Assembly: GCA_964595625.1 (NCBI GenBank)
Contig: CAZQQU010000005.1
Coordinates: 112,777 to 176,776, forward strand
Origin: CAZQQU01 sp964595625
GTDB taxonomy: Bacteria; Bacteroidota; Bacteroidia; Flavobacteriales; Flavobacteriaceae
Reading direction: 5' to 3'
DNA: 64,000 bases
Both the position numbers and the translations under genes were made by a program. The notes beneath the pieces are model-generated. The model made no database searches and had not been told where the DNA came from. It worked only from the letters and a program-made list of their open reading frames with translations. Positions 8,042-17,677 of the stretch are shown here, in pieces (within the stretch, counting starts at the first letter, position 1; every line of letters begins with the position of its first letter).

Positions 8042-9394
8042 ATGTTTAAAAAAATTTTAATTGCCAATCGAGGAGAAATTGCACTTCGTATTATACGGAC
8101 TTGCAAAGAAATGGGTATTAAAACCGTAGCCGTGTATTCTACCGCAGATGCCGATAGTTTACACGTACGTTTTGCAGACGAAGCCGTCTGTATCGGACCT
8201 CCTCCCAGTAATCTTTCCTATCTAAAAATTTCAAATATCATTGCTGCCGCAGAAATTACCAATGCCGATGCAATACATCCCGGTTATGGCTTTTTAGCCG
8301 AAAATGCCAAATTTTCAAACATCTGTCGAGAACACGGTATTAAATTTATTGGAGCTTCTCCGGAAATGATTGAAAAAATGGGCGATAAAGCCTCCGCTCG
8401 AGCCACCATGTTGGCTGCAGGAGTACCTTGTATTCCGGGCTCTGACGGTTTATTAGAAACCTATGAAGAGGCCGAAAAAGCAGCCGAAAAAATTGGCTAT
8501 CCGGTGATGCTTAAAGCCACCGCCGGAGGAGGTGGAAAAGGGATGCGTGCCATTTGGAAAAAAGAAAATTTAAAAGCTGCATGGGAGTCTGCCAAACAAG
8601 AAGCCGCAGCTGCCTTTGGCAATGACGGCATGTATATGGAAAAACTCATCGAAGAGCCTCGTCATATCGAAATACAAATAGTAGGAGATTCTACCGGTAA
8701 AGCCTGCCATCTCTCTGAAAGAGATTGCTCTATACAACGTAGACATCAAAAGCTTACCGAAGAAACTCCATCGCCGTTTATGACCCCTAAATTGCGAAAA
8801 GAAATGGGGGATGCGGCAGTCAAAGCAGCTAAATCAATCAAATACGAAGGCGCGGGAACCATCGAATTTTTAGTGGACAAACACCGCAATTTCTATTTTA
8901 TGGAAATGAATACTCGAATCCAAGTGGAGCATCCCATTACAGAGCAAGTAATTGATTTTGATCTTATTAGAGAACAGATATTAGTTGCGGCGGGGGTACC
9001 TATTTCAGGTAAAAATTACTTACCCAATCTACATTCCATCGAGTGCCGTATTAATGCCGAGGATCCGTATAACGATTTTAGACCTTCCCCCGGGAAAATT
9101 ACCGTGCTCCATGCACCGGGAGGTCACGGGGTGAGACTGGACACCCATGTGTATGCCGGATATACGATCCCGCCCAATTATGATTCGATGATTGCTAAAC
9201 TCATCACAACCGCACAAACTCGGGAAGAAGCTATTAGCAAAATGAAACGTGCACTGGATGAATTTGTCATTGAAGGAATTAAAACCACCATCCCGTTTCA
9301 CCGAAAACTGATGGACGATCCCGATTATATTTCGGGAAATTATACCACTAAATTTATGGAGACCTTTCAAATGGGGGAACCAGAAGAAGAATAA
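8042..9394 (+). CDS. accC: Biotin carboxylase subunit of acetyl-CoA carboxylase
   Basis: ATP-dependent carboxylation of the biotin on AccB. The 450-residue ATP-grasp enzyme shows the N-terminal FKKILIANRGEIALRIIRT, the Gly-rich ATP loop KATAGGGGKGMRAIW, and the active-site MEMNTRIQVEHPITEQV. Length and C-terminal domain are normal. It is the last gene of the fabH-accB-accC cluster and is followed by the palindromic element at 9402-9510. Confidence 0.97.
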   Translation: MFKKILIANRGEIALRIIRTCKEMGIKTVAVYSTADADSLHVRFADEAVCIGPPPSNLSYLKISNIIAAAEITNADAIHPGYGFLAENAKFSNICREHGIKFIGASPEMIEKMGDKASARATMLAAGVPCIPGSDGLLETYEEAEKAAEKIGYPVMLKATAGGGGKGMRAIWKKENLKAAWESAKQEAAAAFGNDGMYMEKLIEEPRHIEIQIVGDSTGKACHLSERDCSIQRRHQKLTEETPSPFMTPKLRKEMGDAAVKAAKSIKYEGAGTIEFLVDKHRNFYFMEMNTRIQVEHPITEQVIDFDLIREQILVAAGVPISGKNYLPNLHSIECRINAEDPYNDFRPSPGKITVLHAPGGHGVRLDTHVYAGYTIPPNYDSMIAKLITTAQTREEAISKMKRALDEFVIEGIKTTIPFHRKLMDDPDYISGNYTTKFMETFQMGEPEEE

Positions 9395-9401
9395 AAAACC
9401 A

Positions 9402-9516
9402 GGCTGTCTAAAAGGTATTGTAGGTATTAAAACCCAAAGAAAGGGTGTTGGCTGTTCAATAAAATTCTTTTTATTAGCCAAATACTAATCAGTATACGTT
9501 TTAGACAGCTTTTTTA
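9402..9516. repeat. Nested inverted-repeat element (terminator or MITE-like)
   Basis: Outer arms GGCTGTCTAAAA (9402-9413) and TTTTAGACAGC (9499-9509) are inverted repeats about 85 bases apart, followed by a T run. Inside, TTGGCT ... AATAAAA ... TTTTATT ... AGCCAA (about 9448-9482) forms a second hairpin. The arms resemble insertion-sequence terminal repeats, but no transposase remnant is visible and no clear target duplication was found. It may instead be a large terminator for accC. Confidence 0.55.
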
Positions 9517-9527
9517 ATCCCTAGACC

Positions 9528-10643
9528 ATGCACCTCAGCTATTGGGAACGTAAAACTTGGTTTCAAGATGTAGATTTTACCATTATTGGTAGTGGTATTG
9601 TAGGATTAAATTGTGCTTTACGCTTACGCGAAAAATACCCCAAGAGTAAAATAGTGGTTCTCGAAAGAGGGTTTTTGCCCACTGGGGCAAGTACTAAAAA
9701 TGCCGGATTTGCCTGTTTTGGGAGTCTTTCTGAAATACTGGAAGACCTCAAACATCATTCCGAGGAACAGGTTTTTTCACTTATTCAACAGCGGTATAAC
9801 GGCCTGCAATTGCTACGGAAAAACTTAGGCGATCGCACCATCGGTTATAAAAATTGGGGTGGTTATGAACTTTTTTTAAAATCGGATCCCGAATTATTGG
9901 AAGCCTGTATCGCCGGACTCCAGCAGGTGAATCAACTCCTCCAACCCTTCTTTAAAAGTCCGGTGTTCATTGAACAAAAAGATCACTTTGGCTTTCAAAA
10001 CACCTATCCGCAATTGATTTTTAATCCGCTGGAAGCCCAAATTGATACCGGCAAAATGATGCAGGCCCTGTTGCGCATTGCCCACCAAAAAAGAATTTTG
10101 ATTCTCAACGGTATCACCGTCACTTCTTTCGAAGAAACCCCAAACCACGTGGAGGTAGCTTTGGCCAATAACCTTTCCTTTTCTACACAAAAATTATGGA
10201 TTGCTACCAACGGGTTTTCGGCCACACTACTACAAGAAGACATCCGTCCCGCTCGGGCCCAAGTTCTCATCACCAAACCTATAAAAAACTTACCTATTCA
10301 AGGAACTTTTCATTTGGACCGAGGATACTACTATTTTCGTAATATCGACAATCGGCTACTCTTGGGTGGTGGAAGGAATTTGGACTTTAAAACCGAGGAA
10401 ACAACCCAGTTAGACCTCACTCCTTTGGTGCAAAACCAATTGGAGAATTTTTTAAAAAACATCATTTTACCCAACACCCCTTTTGAAATAGAACACCGAT
10501 GGAGTGGCATTATGGGTGTAGGCAATACCAAAACTCCCATTATTAAAGCAATATCCAATCGGGTTTTCTGCGGTATTCGACTTTCTGGAATGGGCGTGGC
10601 AATTGGCACACAAATAGGTAACCAGCTCGCAGAATTTGCATAA
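9528..10643 (+). CDS. FAD-dependent amine/amino-acid oxidoreductase (DAO family)
   Basis: A 371-residue flavoprotein of the D-amino-acid oxidase/glycine oxidase fold. The dinucleotide-binding motif FTIIGSGIVGLNCALRL lies near residues 16-32, followed by the acidic end of strand 2 (VVLERG) and the substrate-loop region GASTKNAGFACFGS. The C-terminal RWSGIMGVGNTKTPII and FCGIRLSGMGVAIG are typical of the family. No signal peptide is seen. The exact substrate cannot be told from sequence. It stands alone between the palindromic element and the cytochrome gene. Confidence 0.85.
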   Translation: MHLSYWERKTWFQDVDFTIIGSGIVGLNCALRLREKYPKSKIVVLERGFLPTGASTKNAGFACFGSLSEILEDLKHHSEEQVFSLIQQRYNGLQLLRKNLGDRTIGYKNWGGYELFLKSDPELLEACIAGLQQVNQLLQPFFKSPVFIEQKDHFGFQNTYPQLIFNPLEAQIDTGKMMQALLRIAHQKRILILNGITVTSFEETPNHVEVALANNLSFSTQKLWIATNGFSATLLQEDIRPARAQVLITKPIKNLPIQGTFHLDRGYYYFRNIDNRLLLGGGRNLDFKTEETTQLDLTPLVQNQLENFLKNIILPNTPFEIEHRWSGIMGVGNTKTPIIKAISNRVFCGIRLSGMGVAIGTQIGNQLAEFA

Positions 10644-10709
10644 TAATTTATAAATAATTCAAATATTTTTATACTTTTATATGACTATGCAAAACTCTGT
10701 CATTTAATC

Positions 10710-11828
10710 ATGCCTTTTTATATCAAAAACCTTATTTGGATTAACTGTTTTTGTCTCATTCTCTTTTCGTGTAAATCAGACGACGATTATATAGCCGAAC
10801 CCCAAACAGACGACGACCAACAAATAGAATCTCCCGTAAATTTTGACTTAGACCAAGTACCCTATCCTGTTCTTTCAGAATATCATTTTTTTGAAGGTGA
10901 TATGGCTGATTTAAAACCCGTAACGGGTGTATTGCCCTACGATTTAATAACTCCACTATTTACCGATTACGCTAAAAAGGCGCGTTTTATTTGGATGCCT
11001 CAAGGAGTGCAAGCACAGTTTCTTTCCGCCGAACAAATATTTGATTTTCCGACGGGTACTGTATTGATTAAAAACTTTTATTACGACCAAGTGGCGCCGG
11101 ATAACCTTCGAAAAATTATCGAAACACGTTTGATGATAAAAAAACCGGATACTTGGATTTTTGCCAATTATGTTTGGAATGACCAACAAACCGAAGCCAC
11201 ACTCGATTTAAATGGCTCTATGGTATTTTTGGAATGGAAACATAATGGGACTCCCATGTCAAATATTTACCGTATTCCTTCAGAAGCGGAATGTCTAATG
11301 TGCCATAAACATTATGGAGATCCCATCCCTATAGGTCCCAAACCTCAAAATATCAATTCCTTACTCAATTATCCCGACGGCGTTAAAAATCAAATGGACA
11401 AGTGGCATGAAATGGGCTATTTAGACAATGGGTATTCATTGCAAATTAACACAGTGGCTGATTGGACCGACAGTTCGTTAGATCTCCAAACCCGCGTCCG
11501 GTCGTATTTAGATGCTAATTGTGCCTCCTGTCATTCAGAAGGAGGGCACTGCGATTATCGTTCCTTAGTATTTAACTTTCACTTGAGCGATTCCGATCAA
11601 AACCTCGGAATTTGTGAAACACCTCAAGAAGACATTTCAGATTGGATAGGTTATATGCCTTCTCACATAATTAAGCCACAGGACATTGCTAACTCTACCT
11701 TGTACTTGCGTGCTAACACTACTGAAGAGGCTATTAAGATGCCTATGTTGGGCCGCAATATGATACATACAGAGTTTGTAGATGTTTTGGAAGCATGGAT
11801 TAATTCCTTGTCTTCGGATTGTCAGTAA
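10710..11828 (+). CDS. Diheme c-type cytochrome-like lipoprotein (SO2930/HNE_0200-like)
   Basis: A 372-residue exported lipoprotein; the signal ends CLILFSC at about residue 21 and is followed by an acidic linker. Two heme-type CxxCH motifs are visible: CLMCHK (about 196) and CASCHS (about 271). The architecture, with an N-terminal domain of unknown function and two separated CxxCH motifs, matches the SO2930/HNE_0200 family of diheme proteins as I remember it. An axial Met candidate may be in IKMPMLGRNM near the C-terminus. The next gene, 15 bases on, encodes a secreted FG-GAP protein, so the two probably act together at the cell surface. Confidence 0.75.
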   Translation: MPFYIKNLIWINCFCLILFSCKSDDDYIAEPQTDDDQQIESPVNFDLDQVPYPVLSEYHFFEGDMADLKPVTGVLPYDLITPLFTDYAKKARFIWMPQGVQAQFLSAEQIFDFPTGTVLIKNFYYDQVAPDNLRKIIETRLMIKKPDTWIFANYVWNDQQTEATLDLNGSMVFLEWKHNGTPMSNIYRIPSEAECLMCHKHYGDPIPIGPKPQNINSLLNYPDGVKNQMDKWHEMGYLDNGYSLQINTVADWTDSSLDLQTRVRSYLDANCASCHSEGGHCDYRSLVFNFHLSDSDQNLGICETPQEDISDWIGYMPSHIIKPQDIANSTLYLRANTTEEAIKMPMLGRNMIHTEFVDVLEAWINSLSSDCQ

Positions 11829-11843
11829 TTAAATTAAAACATT

Positions 11844-13457
11844 ATGAAAAATTTTATTTTCGGTTTTTTACTCATCGGGGCTTCCCATATTTTTGGTCAA
11901 ATTAACTTTTCCCATGAAACCTTTAATCCCTTAGGAAATTATACCATTTGCACCGTTGATATGAATGGGGACTATTTGGATGATATCGTTTCGGTACACA
12001 ATACCTTTATACAAATTTTTTATCAAAATCCGGATGGCACTTTTACTGAACAAATCTTCGATGTGGCTCCTATTACTTACTTGCCTTCTTGGAGCATTGC
12101 TGCCGGAGACCTCACCGGAACCGGGTATCGAGATTTATTGTTTGGAAGTAGTAATGGAGCCGGTTTTATGATGGCTAATGAAGACGGAACTGGTTTTACC
12201 GAACAAGCAGGACCAGAATTTATTTTTTCACAGCGTTCTAACTTTGTAGATATAAATAATGACGGTCATTTAGACGGATTTGTTTGTCATGATGTGGCGC
12301 CCAATGTGTATTATATCAACGATGGGGAAGGTATTTTGGAATACCATCAAGGGGGCTTGGGCGATTATCCTTTAGGTGGGCATTATGGTTCGATATGGAT
12401 TGATTACAACAACGATGGTCATATCGATTTATTTATTGCCAAATGCAGTGGCGGCGGACAGGGTTCGGGTGCTAAATACAACGAACTTCATCGTAACAAT
12501 GGCGACGGCACCTATACCGAAGTAGGAGAGGCTGCAGGACTCCGAGACCCGGTTCAAACTTGGTCTTCCGCTTGGGGGGATTTTGACAACGATGGTTATA
12601 TGGATGTACTGGTAGGAGCTAATTCCTTTTCAGATGGAGGCCACAAATTGATGCGAAACAATGGAGACGGTACTTTTTCTGATGTAACTGCCGGTTCTGG
12701 TTTTGACATTTTTTCGGGCACCAGTCGAGAACATGTAACCTATGACTTTAATAATGACGGCTATTTAGACATCGCTGGAAATTCTCATAAGATTTTTATT
12801 AACCAGGGCGATATGACTTTTACGCCTGTTGACGTACCGTTTTCGGGAGCGGCATTTGGTGATTTAAACAACGATGGTTTTATCGATGCCATGATTAATC
12901 AAAATATCTATTACAACGACGGTAATGACAACAACTGGGTGGTCGTTTACACACAAGGAGAGGAAAGTAACCGCGATGGTATTGGAGCTCGAGTTGAGGT
13001 ATATAGTGCTTTAGGAAAACAAATCCGAGATGTACGGAGTGGGGAAGGATTTCGATTTATGAGTACCATCAATGTGCACTTTGGATTGGGAAGTGATACT
13101 GAGATTGACAAAATAATCATCCGGTGGCCTTCGGGCATTGTTGATCAAGTAGATAATCCAGCTCTTAATCAAAGTCATTTAATTATCGAAGGCAGTACGG
13201 TAGTTTCAATTCCTGAGTTTGACCGAGATGCGTTGAGTATTTTTCCGAATCCAGCACAAGAAACTCTTTATATAAATTACACTGAAGACCTCGCCGGTTC
13301 AAAAACCACCCTTTATGATTTATCGGGTCGGGTGATAATGTATAGTGTATTGACAACAGCAAAATCAATAGATATTTCGTCGTTGAAACCCGGTATGTAC
13401 TGGCTACAAATAGATATAAATGGTCAACTGGTAAACCGAAAGTTTATCAAAAAATAG
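11844..13457 (+). CDS. Secreted FG-GAP/ASPIC-UnbV protein with T9SS sorting domain
   Basis: A 537-residue secreted protein with a signal peptide (FIFGFLLIGASHIFG). It has FG-GAP/VCBS-type repeats with Ca-binding-like Asp motifs such as DINNDGHLDG, DYNNDGHIDL, DFDNDGYMDV and DLNNDGFIDA. An ASPIC/UnbV-like region follows (RDGIGARVEVYS, SGEGFRFMSTINVHFGLG, IRWPSGIVDQV). The C-terminal ~80 residues are a type A type IX secretion sorting domain (FPNPAQETLYI ... LYDLSGRVI ... LKPGMYWLQI ... KFIKK). It is likely a beta-propeller exported to the outer surface. Its operon partner is the diheme lipoprotein. Confidence 0.85.
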   Translation: MKNFIFGFLLIGASHIFGQINFSHETFNPLGNYTICTVDMNGDYLDDIVSVHNTFIQIFYQNPDGTFTEQIFDVAPITYLPSWSIAAGDLTGTGYRDLLFGSSNGAGFMMANEDGTGFTEQAGPEFIFSQRSNFVDINNDGHLDGFVCHDVAPNVYYINDGEGILEYHQGGLGDYPLGGHYGSIWIDYNNDGHIDLFIAKCSGGGQGSGAKYNELHRNNGDGTYTEVGEAAGLRDPVQTWSSAWGDFDNDGYMDVLVGANSFSDGGHKLMRNNGDGTFSDVTAGSGFDIFSGTSREHVTYDFNNDGYLDIAGNSHKIFINQGDMTFTPVDVPFSGAAFGDLNNDGFIDAMINQNIYYNDGNDNNWVVVYTQGEESNRDGIGARVEVYSALGKQIRDVRSGEGFRFMSTINVHFGLGSDTEIDKIIIRWPSGIVDQVDNPALNQSHLIIEGSTVVSIPEFDRDALSIFPNPAQETLYINYTEDLAGSKTTLYDLSGRVIMYSVLTTAKSIDISSLKPGMYWLQIDINGQLVNRKFIKK

Positions 13458-13480
13458 CAGGCCTTGTATTCCGAAAATTT

Positions 13481-15079
13481 CTAATTCGCAGCTCTAAACT
13501 CTTCTTCCAGTTCCAGTGCTTTGAGAATCATTTGGTCGTCAGCATTGACAATTTTTTCGTAGTAATCTTCCCCAAAGAGTTGCTGTGCTAAAGTCGCTTT
13601 AATGTACTTTTTTAGCTTTTCTTGAAGCTTTTTGACATCCGAAGAATTTTGTCTTAGATCAGAATAAACGGCAAATTCGTTTAGAATTTCTTCGGTGACT
13701 TCAAATTCGTTAAAAAATGTTTCGGCGGACATAGTCTGGTAAGCCGCTCGGTTTCTTTCGAGGTATTCAAACACAAAATAACTCAAATGCCCCGACCTTA
13801 TGATATACGTTAATGCTTCACTTTCGTCGGTAAAATCTTTGGGAATAAAATAATCGGGTATAATTCCTCCACCACCATAAACTACTTTTCCACCCGGGGT
13901 AACAAATCGCAGCGAATCTTCTATTTTAATCTGTTGTTCATCTACCAATTCTCCGTTTTCATACCGCTTTTGGTACTCATTAAAATATTCCCTCTCTCCG
14001 GAGTCGTATGGTCGTTGGATGGATCTTCCGGTAGGGGTATAGTACCGGGCCACGGTCAAACGGACCGCACTGCCGTCGCCTAAGGACATTTCGCGTTGTA
14101 CCAACCCTTTTCCATAGGTTCGACGACCGATAATCACCCCTCGGTCGTTATCTTGAATGGCACCGGCCACAATTTCACTGGCCGAGGCCGACATTTCGTT
14201 GACCAAAATATAGACATTGCCTTTTTCAAAAAGCGCTTTCTTTTTAGCAAAGGTATTTTTTATAACCCCCGATTTATTTTTGGTCATCATGATTAATTTC
14301 CCTTTAGAGAGAAACTGATTAGCAATGTGTTCGGCTACGTGTACATAACCACCAGGATTGTCCCTAAAATCGAGCACCACCGAGGTAGCCGATTGTTTTA
14401 GAAGATATTTAAGAGCATCGTCAAACTCTTCTTCAGTACTCTCCGCAAACCGATTGATTTTGATATACCCGGTATTTGCATCTAACATATAGGCTGCATC
14501 CACGCTTTTGATGGGAATTTCGTTGCGAACCACGGCCACTTCCAGCAACTGCTTTTGTCCGGGGCGGAGAATTTGCAGGTTAACACGCGTATTAATTTCG
14601 CCTTTGAGCACAGAAGTAATCGAATCTCTTTGAATATCTTTTCCGAATAAAGGGATACCGTCTGCGTATAAAATACGATCTCCTCCTGTGATTCCGGCTC
14701 GTTGTGCCGGACCGCCTTGGGAAGCATAAATTACTGAAACCGTGTCGTTATAGATATAAAAACTCACCCCAATGCCTACAAATTTTCCCCGCATATCTTC
14801 GGCAACCGATTCGTAATTTTTGATAGGAATATACACCGAATGAGGATCTAAATTGCTTAAAATCCCATTGACCGTGACATCAACGATACTATCCGTATTG
14901 ATTTTATCTACATATTCAAAATCGATATAATCGATGAGTCGGTTGAGTTTATCTTTTTTAGAATTAACGGAAAAAATTTTTTCGGTGGAATCGCCAAAAT
15001 TAAGCCGAGAACCTATAAAAATTCCAAAAGCCACTGCGATTCCAATTAAAAGAGGAGTTAGTACTCGTAATTTTTCCAT
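13481..15079 (-). CDS. C-terminal processing serine protease (S41, CtpA-like)
   Basis: A 532-residue periplasmic, membrane-anchored protease. It has an N-terminal signal-anchor (LLIGIAVAFGIFIGS), a PDZ domain (about 85-185, with GQKQLL strands), and an S41 catalytic core with Ser in VNEMSASASEIVAGAIQD and Lys in RRTYGKGLVQREMSLGDG. A long C-terminal extension (about 370-532) contains the usual flavobacterial helical tail. It heads the minus-strand group with dCMP deaminase only 8 bases upstream, so the two are likely co-transcribed. Confidence 0.93.
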   Translation of the reverse strand: MEKLRVLTPLLIGIAVAFGIFIGSRLNFGDSTEKIFSVNSKKDKLNRLIDYIDFEYVDKINTDSIVDVTVNGILSNLDPHSVYIPIKNYESVAEDMRGKFVGIGVSFYIYNDTVSVIYASQGGPAQRAGITGGDRILYADGIPLFGKDIQRDSITSVLKGEINTRVNLQILRPGQKQLLEVAVVRNEIPIKSVDAAYMLDANTGYIKINRFAESTEEEFDDALKYLLKQSATSVVLDFRDNPGGYVHVAEHIANQFLSKGKLIMMTKNKSGVIKNTFAKKKALFEKGNVYILVNEMSASASEIVAGAIQDNDRGVIIGRRTYGKGLVQREMSLGDGSAVRLTVARYYTPTGRSIQRPYDSGEREYFNEYQKRYENGELVDEQQIKIEDSLRFVTPGGKVVYGGGGIIPDYFIPKDFTDESEALTYIIRSGHLSYFVFEYLERNRAAYQTMSAETFFNEFEVTEEILNEFAVYSDLRQNSSDVKKLQEKLKKYIKATLAQQLFGEDYYEKIVNADDQMILKALELEEEFRAAN

Positions 15080-15086
15080 GGTGAAG

Positions 15087-15515
15087 TTAACCGTCTAATG
15101 ATGATAATTCTTTTAGTTCTACTCCGGCTCTTTTTAAAAAATCTAATCCGCTAGTATCTTTATATACCACGTGATAAACTACTCGTTTAATACCCGCTTG
15201 ATGAATTAACTTACTGCATTCTTTACAAGGTGACAAAGTAATATACAGGGTAGCTCCTTGACAGGACTGAGTAGAAGAAGCTACTTTTGAAATTGCATTG
15301 GCCTCGGCGTGTAACACATACCATTTGGTATAACCGTTTTCGTCTTCACAAGGGTTCTCAAATCCAGAAGGGGTTCCATTATACCCATCGGATATAATCA
15401 TTTTATCTTTTACAATTAAAGCCCCCACTTTTTTTCGGTGACAATGGGAGAGTTTTCCCCACTCCATAGCCATCCGCATATAAGCTACATCGTATTTGTG
15501 TTGTTTTTGTGACAT
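15087..15515 (-). CDS. Deoxycytidylate (dCMP) deaminase
   Basis: Zn-dependent deamination of dCMP to dUMP for thymidylate synthesis (ComEB-like). The 142-residue protein has HAEANAIS (Zn-ligand His and catalytic Glu, about residue 71-78) and PCKECSKLIHQ (Zn-ligand cysteines, about 95-105). An N-terminal Cys/His region (SHCHRKKVGALIV) may help substrate handling. It lies 7 bases upstream of the ctpA-like gene. Confidence 0.93.
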   Translation of the reverse strand: MSQKQHKYDVAYMRMAMEWGKLSHCHRKKVGALIVKDKMIISDGYNGTPSGFENPCEDENGYTKWYVLHAEANAISKVASSTQSCQGATLYITLSPCKECSKLIHQAGIKRVVYHVVYKDTSGLDFLKRAGVELKELSSLDG

Positions 15516-15713
15516 ACTAAAAGTAAGTGCGAAGGTAAAATTTTAAACACGGATATTTTATGAAATTTTAGTTAAATATAAAATATTATCTAAAAAAAAT
15601 AGATGTCGTAAAAAAATAGCGATTTCTAGTGTTGAGTTTTATCGAAAAGCCATTTTTTAAATCCAAAACCCATTCAGCCTACTGTAAAAAAGTCTGAAGA
15701 ATAGGGAAATAAC

Positions 15714-16010
15714 TTAGGTAAGCACTAAATCTTGTATTAAATCTTTTCCTAATTCTTGATTAATCATTTGAATTATTTTTTGCCTTCCGTAACTCAATTC
15801 CTCTCGTAAAACCGAAGAGCTCAGCTGGACATAAAGCGTCGATTTATCCAAATAGATACGCGTGGTATATTTAGATATGGCCGGCCCCATAAGCATTTTC
15901 CACAAGCGAGATACTTGGGCTTTATCAAGACCTTCTTGCAACTGGTGAGTACTCACAAACTCCTGGAGCACGCTTTTAAGACTTTGATGTTCGGCAAATC
16001 TTTTTTTCAT
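15714..16010 (-). CDS. DUF721 (DciA-like) protein
   Basis: A 98-residue protein of the DUF721 family, which includes DciA, a DnaB helicase-loading factor, and RNA-binding-like KH folds. The core LWKMLMGPAISKYTTRIYLDKSTLYVQLSSSVLREELSY-type region is visible in the second half (W at about 32, then the SSxxREEL motif). Its position next to recF fits a replication role, but that is inference. It is 3 bases after the lipoprotein gene, so part of the recF operon. Confidence 0.85.
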   Translation of the reverse strand: MKKRFAEHQSLKSVLQEFVSTHQLQEGLDKAQVSRLWKMLMGPAISKYTTRIYLDKSTLYVQLSSSVLREELSYGRQKIIQMINQELGKDLIQDLVLT

Positions 16011-16013
16011 AAC

Positions 16014-16433
16014 TTAAGGAAAATCAAGATCCAAAGGTTTGTATTTTTTATAGTAAAATTTTTTGTTATCCGCAGTCACTATCACCAGTTGCTCGTCATC
16101 AGCAGATATAACGGTTTCTTTCCAGCGGTCGAATTCGGTGGAACAATATAAATGCAAACTGTCGTTTTCAATTTTGATTTCTATTTTTTCGACTACATCA
16201 TTCGAAATATAGGTACCCTCTAAAGTAGGTTGCACCTTGGTTCGATAGCCTTGTGAATCTACTATTTCGATATAGTCTATCCAGGTGTTGATAGCAAACT
16301 CTTTTTGCTGACCATCGGCAAAAACCACTTTATCTATTTCCCAGTAACCGCTTAGGTGTTGGGTCATATCGGCGGGTTTTTGTTGACAGCTCCACAGGGT
16401 GAGACTTAGCAATACAATAGCGATATTTTTCAT
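16014..16433 (-). CDS. Predicted lipocalin-like lipoprotein
   Basis: A 139-residue lipoprotein: signal KNIAIVLLSLTLWSC with the lipobox Cys at about residue 16, then a compact beta-rich domain (SGYWEIDKVVFADGQ, YKTKV-type strands, FYYKKY). This resembles the lipocalin-like small lipoproteins seen beside recF in flavobacteria. The function is unknown. Its start overlaps the recF stop by 4 bases, so it is translated from the same transcript. Confidence 0.7.
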   Translation of the reverse strand: MKNIAIVLLSLTLWSCQQKPADMTQHLSGYWEIDKVVFADGQQKEFAINTWIDYIEIVDSQGYRTKVQPTLEGTYISNDVVEKIEIKIENDSLHLYCSTEFDRWKETVISADDEQLVIVTADNKKFYYKKYKPLDLDFP

Positions 16434-17527
16434 GATTTATTCTCTGCTGACAAGTTAAATATTTTATAGCTCTGGTGGACTTTTCTCACCACATTTTCCG
16501 TACGCTCGGGATGGGTATCACTGATAAATAATTGCCCAAAGTTATCGTTCTTTACCAAAGCAATAATTTGGGCTACCCGGTTTTCGTCTAACTTATCAAA
16601 AACATCGTCCAATAACAATACCGGATTAACCTTACTCAGGGATTTTAAAAAATCAAATTGCGCTAATTTTAAAGCAATCAAATACGATTTTTGTTGGCCC
16701 TGCGAGCCAAATTTTTTGATTGGATAGGTATCAATTTCAAAAAACAAATCGTCTTTATGAATACCTGCCGTGGTGTATTGAAAAGCTCGATCTTTGGCCA
16801 AAGATTTTTCCAACAACCGATCTAAGGTTTCTTCTTCCAAATCACTTTTATAGACCAATCGCACCGTTTCTTTTCCTTGGGATACCGATTGGTGTCGTTG
16901 ACTAAATATCGGTATAAATTCTTCTACAAACTGCTTTCTTTTTTCATAAATTAAAGTTCCGTATTGTTGAAGTTGGGTATTGTAAATTTGTAAGGTATCG
17001 GCTTGAAAAGTATGATTGGCTGCAAAATACTTCAGAAGGGCATTACGTTGAGCCAGCACTTTGTTATAGGCGATGAGATGTTGTAGGTACTGTTTATCAC
17101 TTTGACAAATCACACCATCCATAAAACGGCGGCGGGTTTCGCTCCCTTCGGTAATCAAGTCGCGATCGGCCGGTGAAATCATTACCAAGGGAATATGACC
17201 GATGTGCTCCGAGATTTTCTCGTATTCCTTACCGTTTCGTTTTATGATTTTTTTTTGGTTGCGTTTGTAGCTTACGATTACTCGTTCGGTTTGTTGGTCC
17301 TGGGTATAGTGTCCGTCAATCACAAAGAAATCGGCTCCATGACGAATGTTTTGGGTAGTTACCGGATTAAAATAACTTTTACCAAACGAAAGTTGGTAAA
17401 TGGCATCGAGTACGTTGGTCTTACCCACCCCATTATCTCCTACAAGACAATTGATTTTGTCATCAAAATCAAATGAGATGCTTTCAAAATTTTTGTAGTT
17501 CAGAAGGGACAAGGAAGTTAGAATCAT
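16430..17527 (-). CDS. recF: DNA replication/repair protein RecF
   Basis: SMC-like ATPase that loads RecA at ssDNA gaps. The 365 residues contain LTSLSLLNYKNFESISF at the N-terminus, Walker A GDNGVGKTN (about 31-39), the ABC-type signature FGSQGQQKSYLIALKLAQF, and Walker B PVLLLDDVFDKLDENR. Length is normal. It is the first gene of a minus-strand group with a lipoprotein and DUF721. It diverges from the TPR gene at 17678. Confidence 0.96.
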   Translation of the reverse strand: MILTSLSLLNYKNFESISFDFDDKINCLVGDNGVGKTNVLDAIYQLSFGKSYFNPVTTQNIRHGADFFVIDGHYTQDQQTERVIVSYKRNQKKIIKRNGKEYEKISEHIGHIPLVMISPADRDLITEGSETRRRFMDGVICQSDKQYLQHLIAYNKVLAQRNALLKYFAANHTFQADTLQIYNTQLQQYGTLIYEKRKQFVEEFIPIFSQRHQSVSQGKETVRLVYKSDLEEETLDRLLEKSLAKDRAFQYTTAGIHKDDLFFEIDTYPIKKFGSQGQQKSYLIALKLAQFDFLKSLSKVNPVLLLDDVFDKLDENRVAQIIALVKNDNFGQLFISDTHPERTENVVRKVHQSYKIFNLSAENKS

Positions 17528-17645
17528 AACGTATTTAAAACCAATAAAATGAAAAAATCAATCGACAAACACTTCGTAGGATACTGAAAAGTGCAAATTA
17601 TTGAAAAATATCAAATGATAGGCTTTTAAATTGTAATAAAAATTA

Positions 17646-17653
17646 TATTTTTG
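17646..17653 (+). promoter_or_regulatory. Putative -7 element for the TPR protein
   Basis: TATTTTTG matches TAnnTTTG, 25 bases before the ATG at 17678, in the divergent gap with recF. Confidence 0.45.
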
Positions 17654-17677
17654 CTCCACTTTAAAAAATAGAGAATA

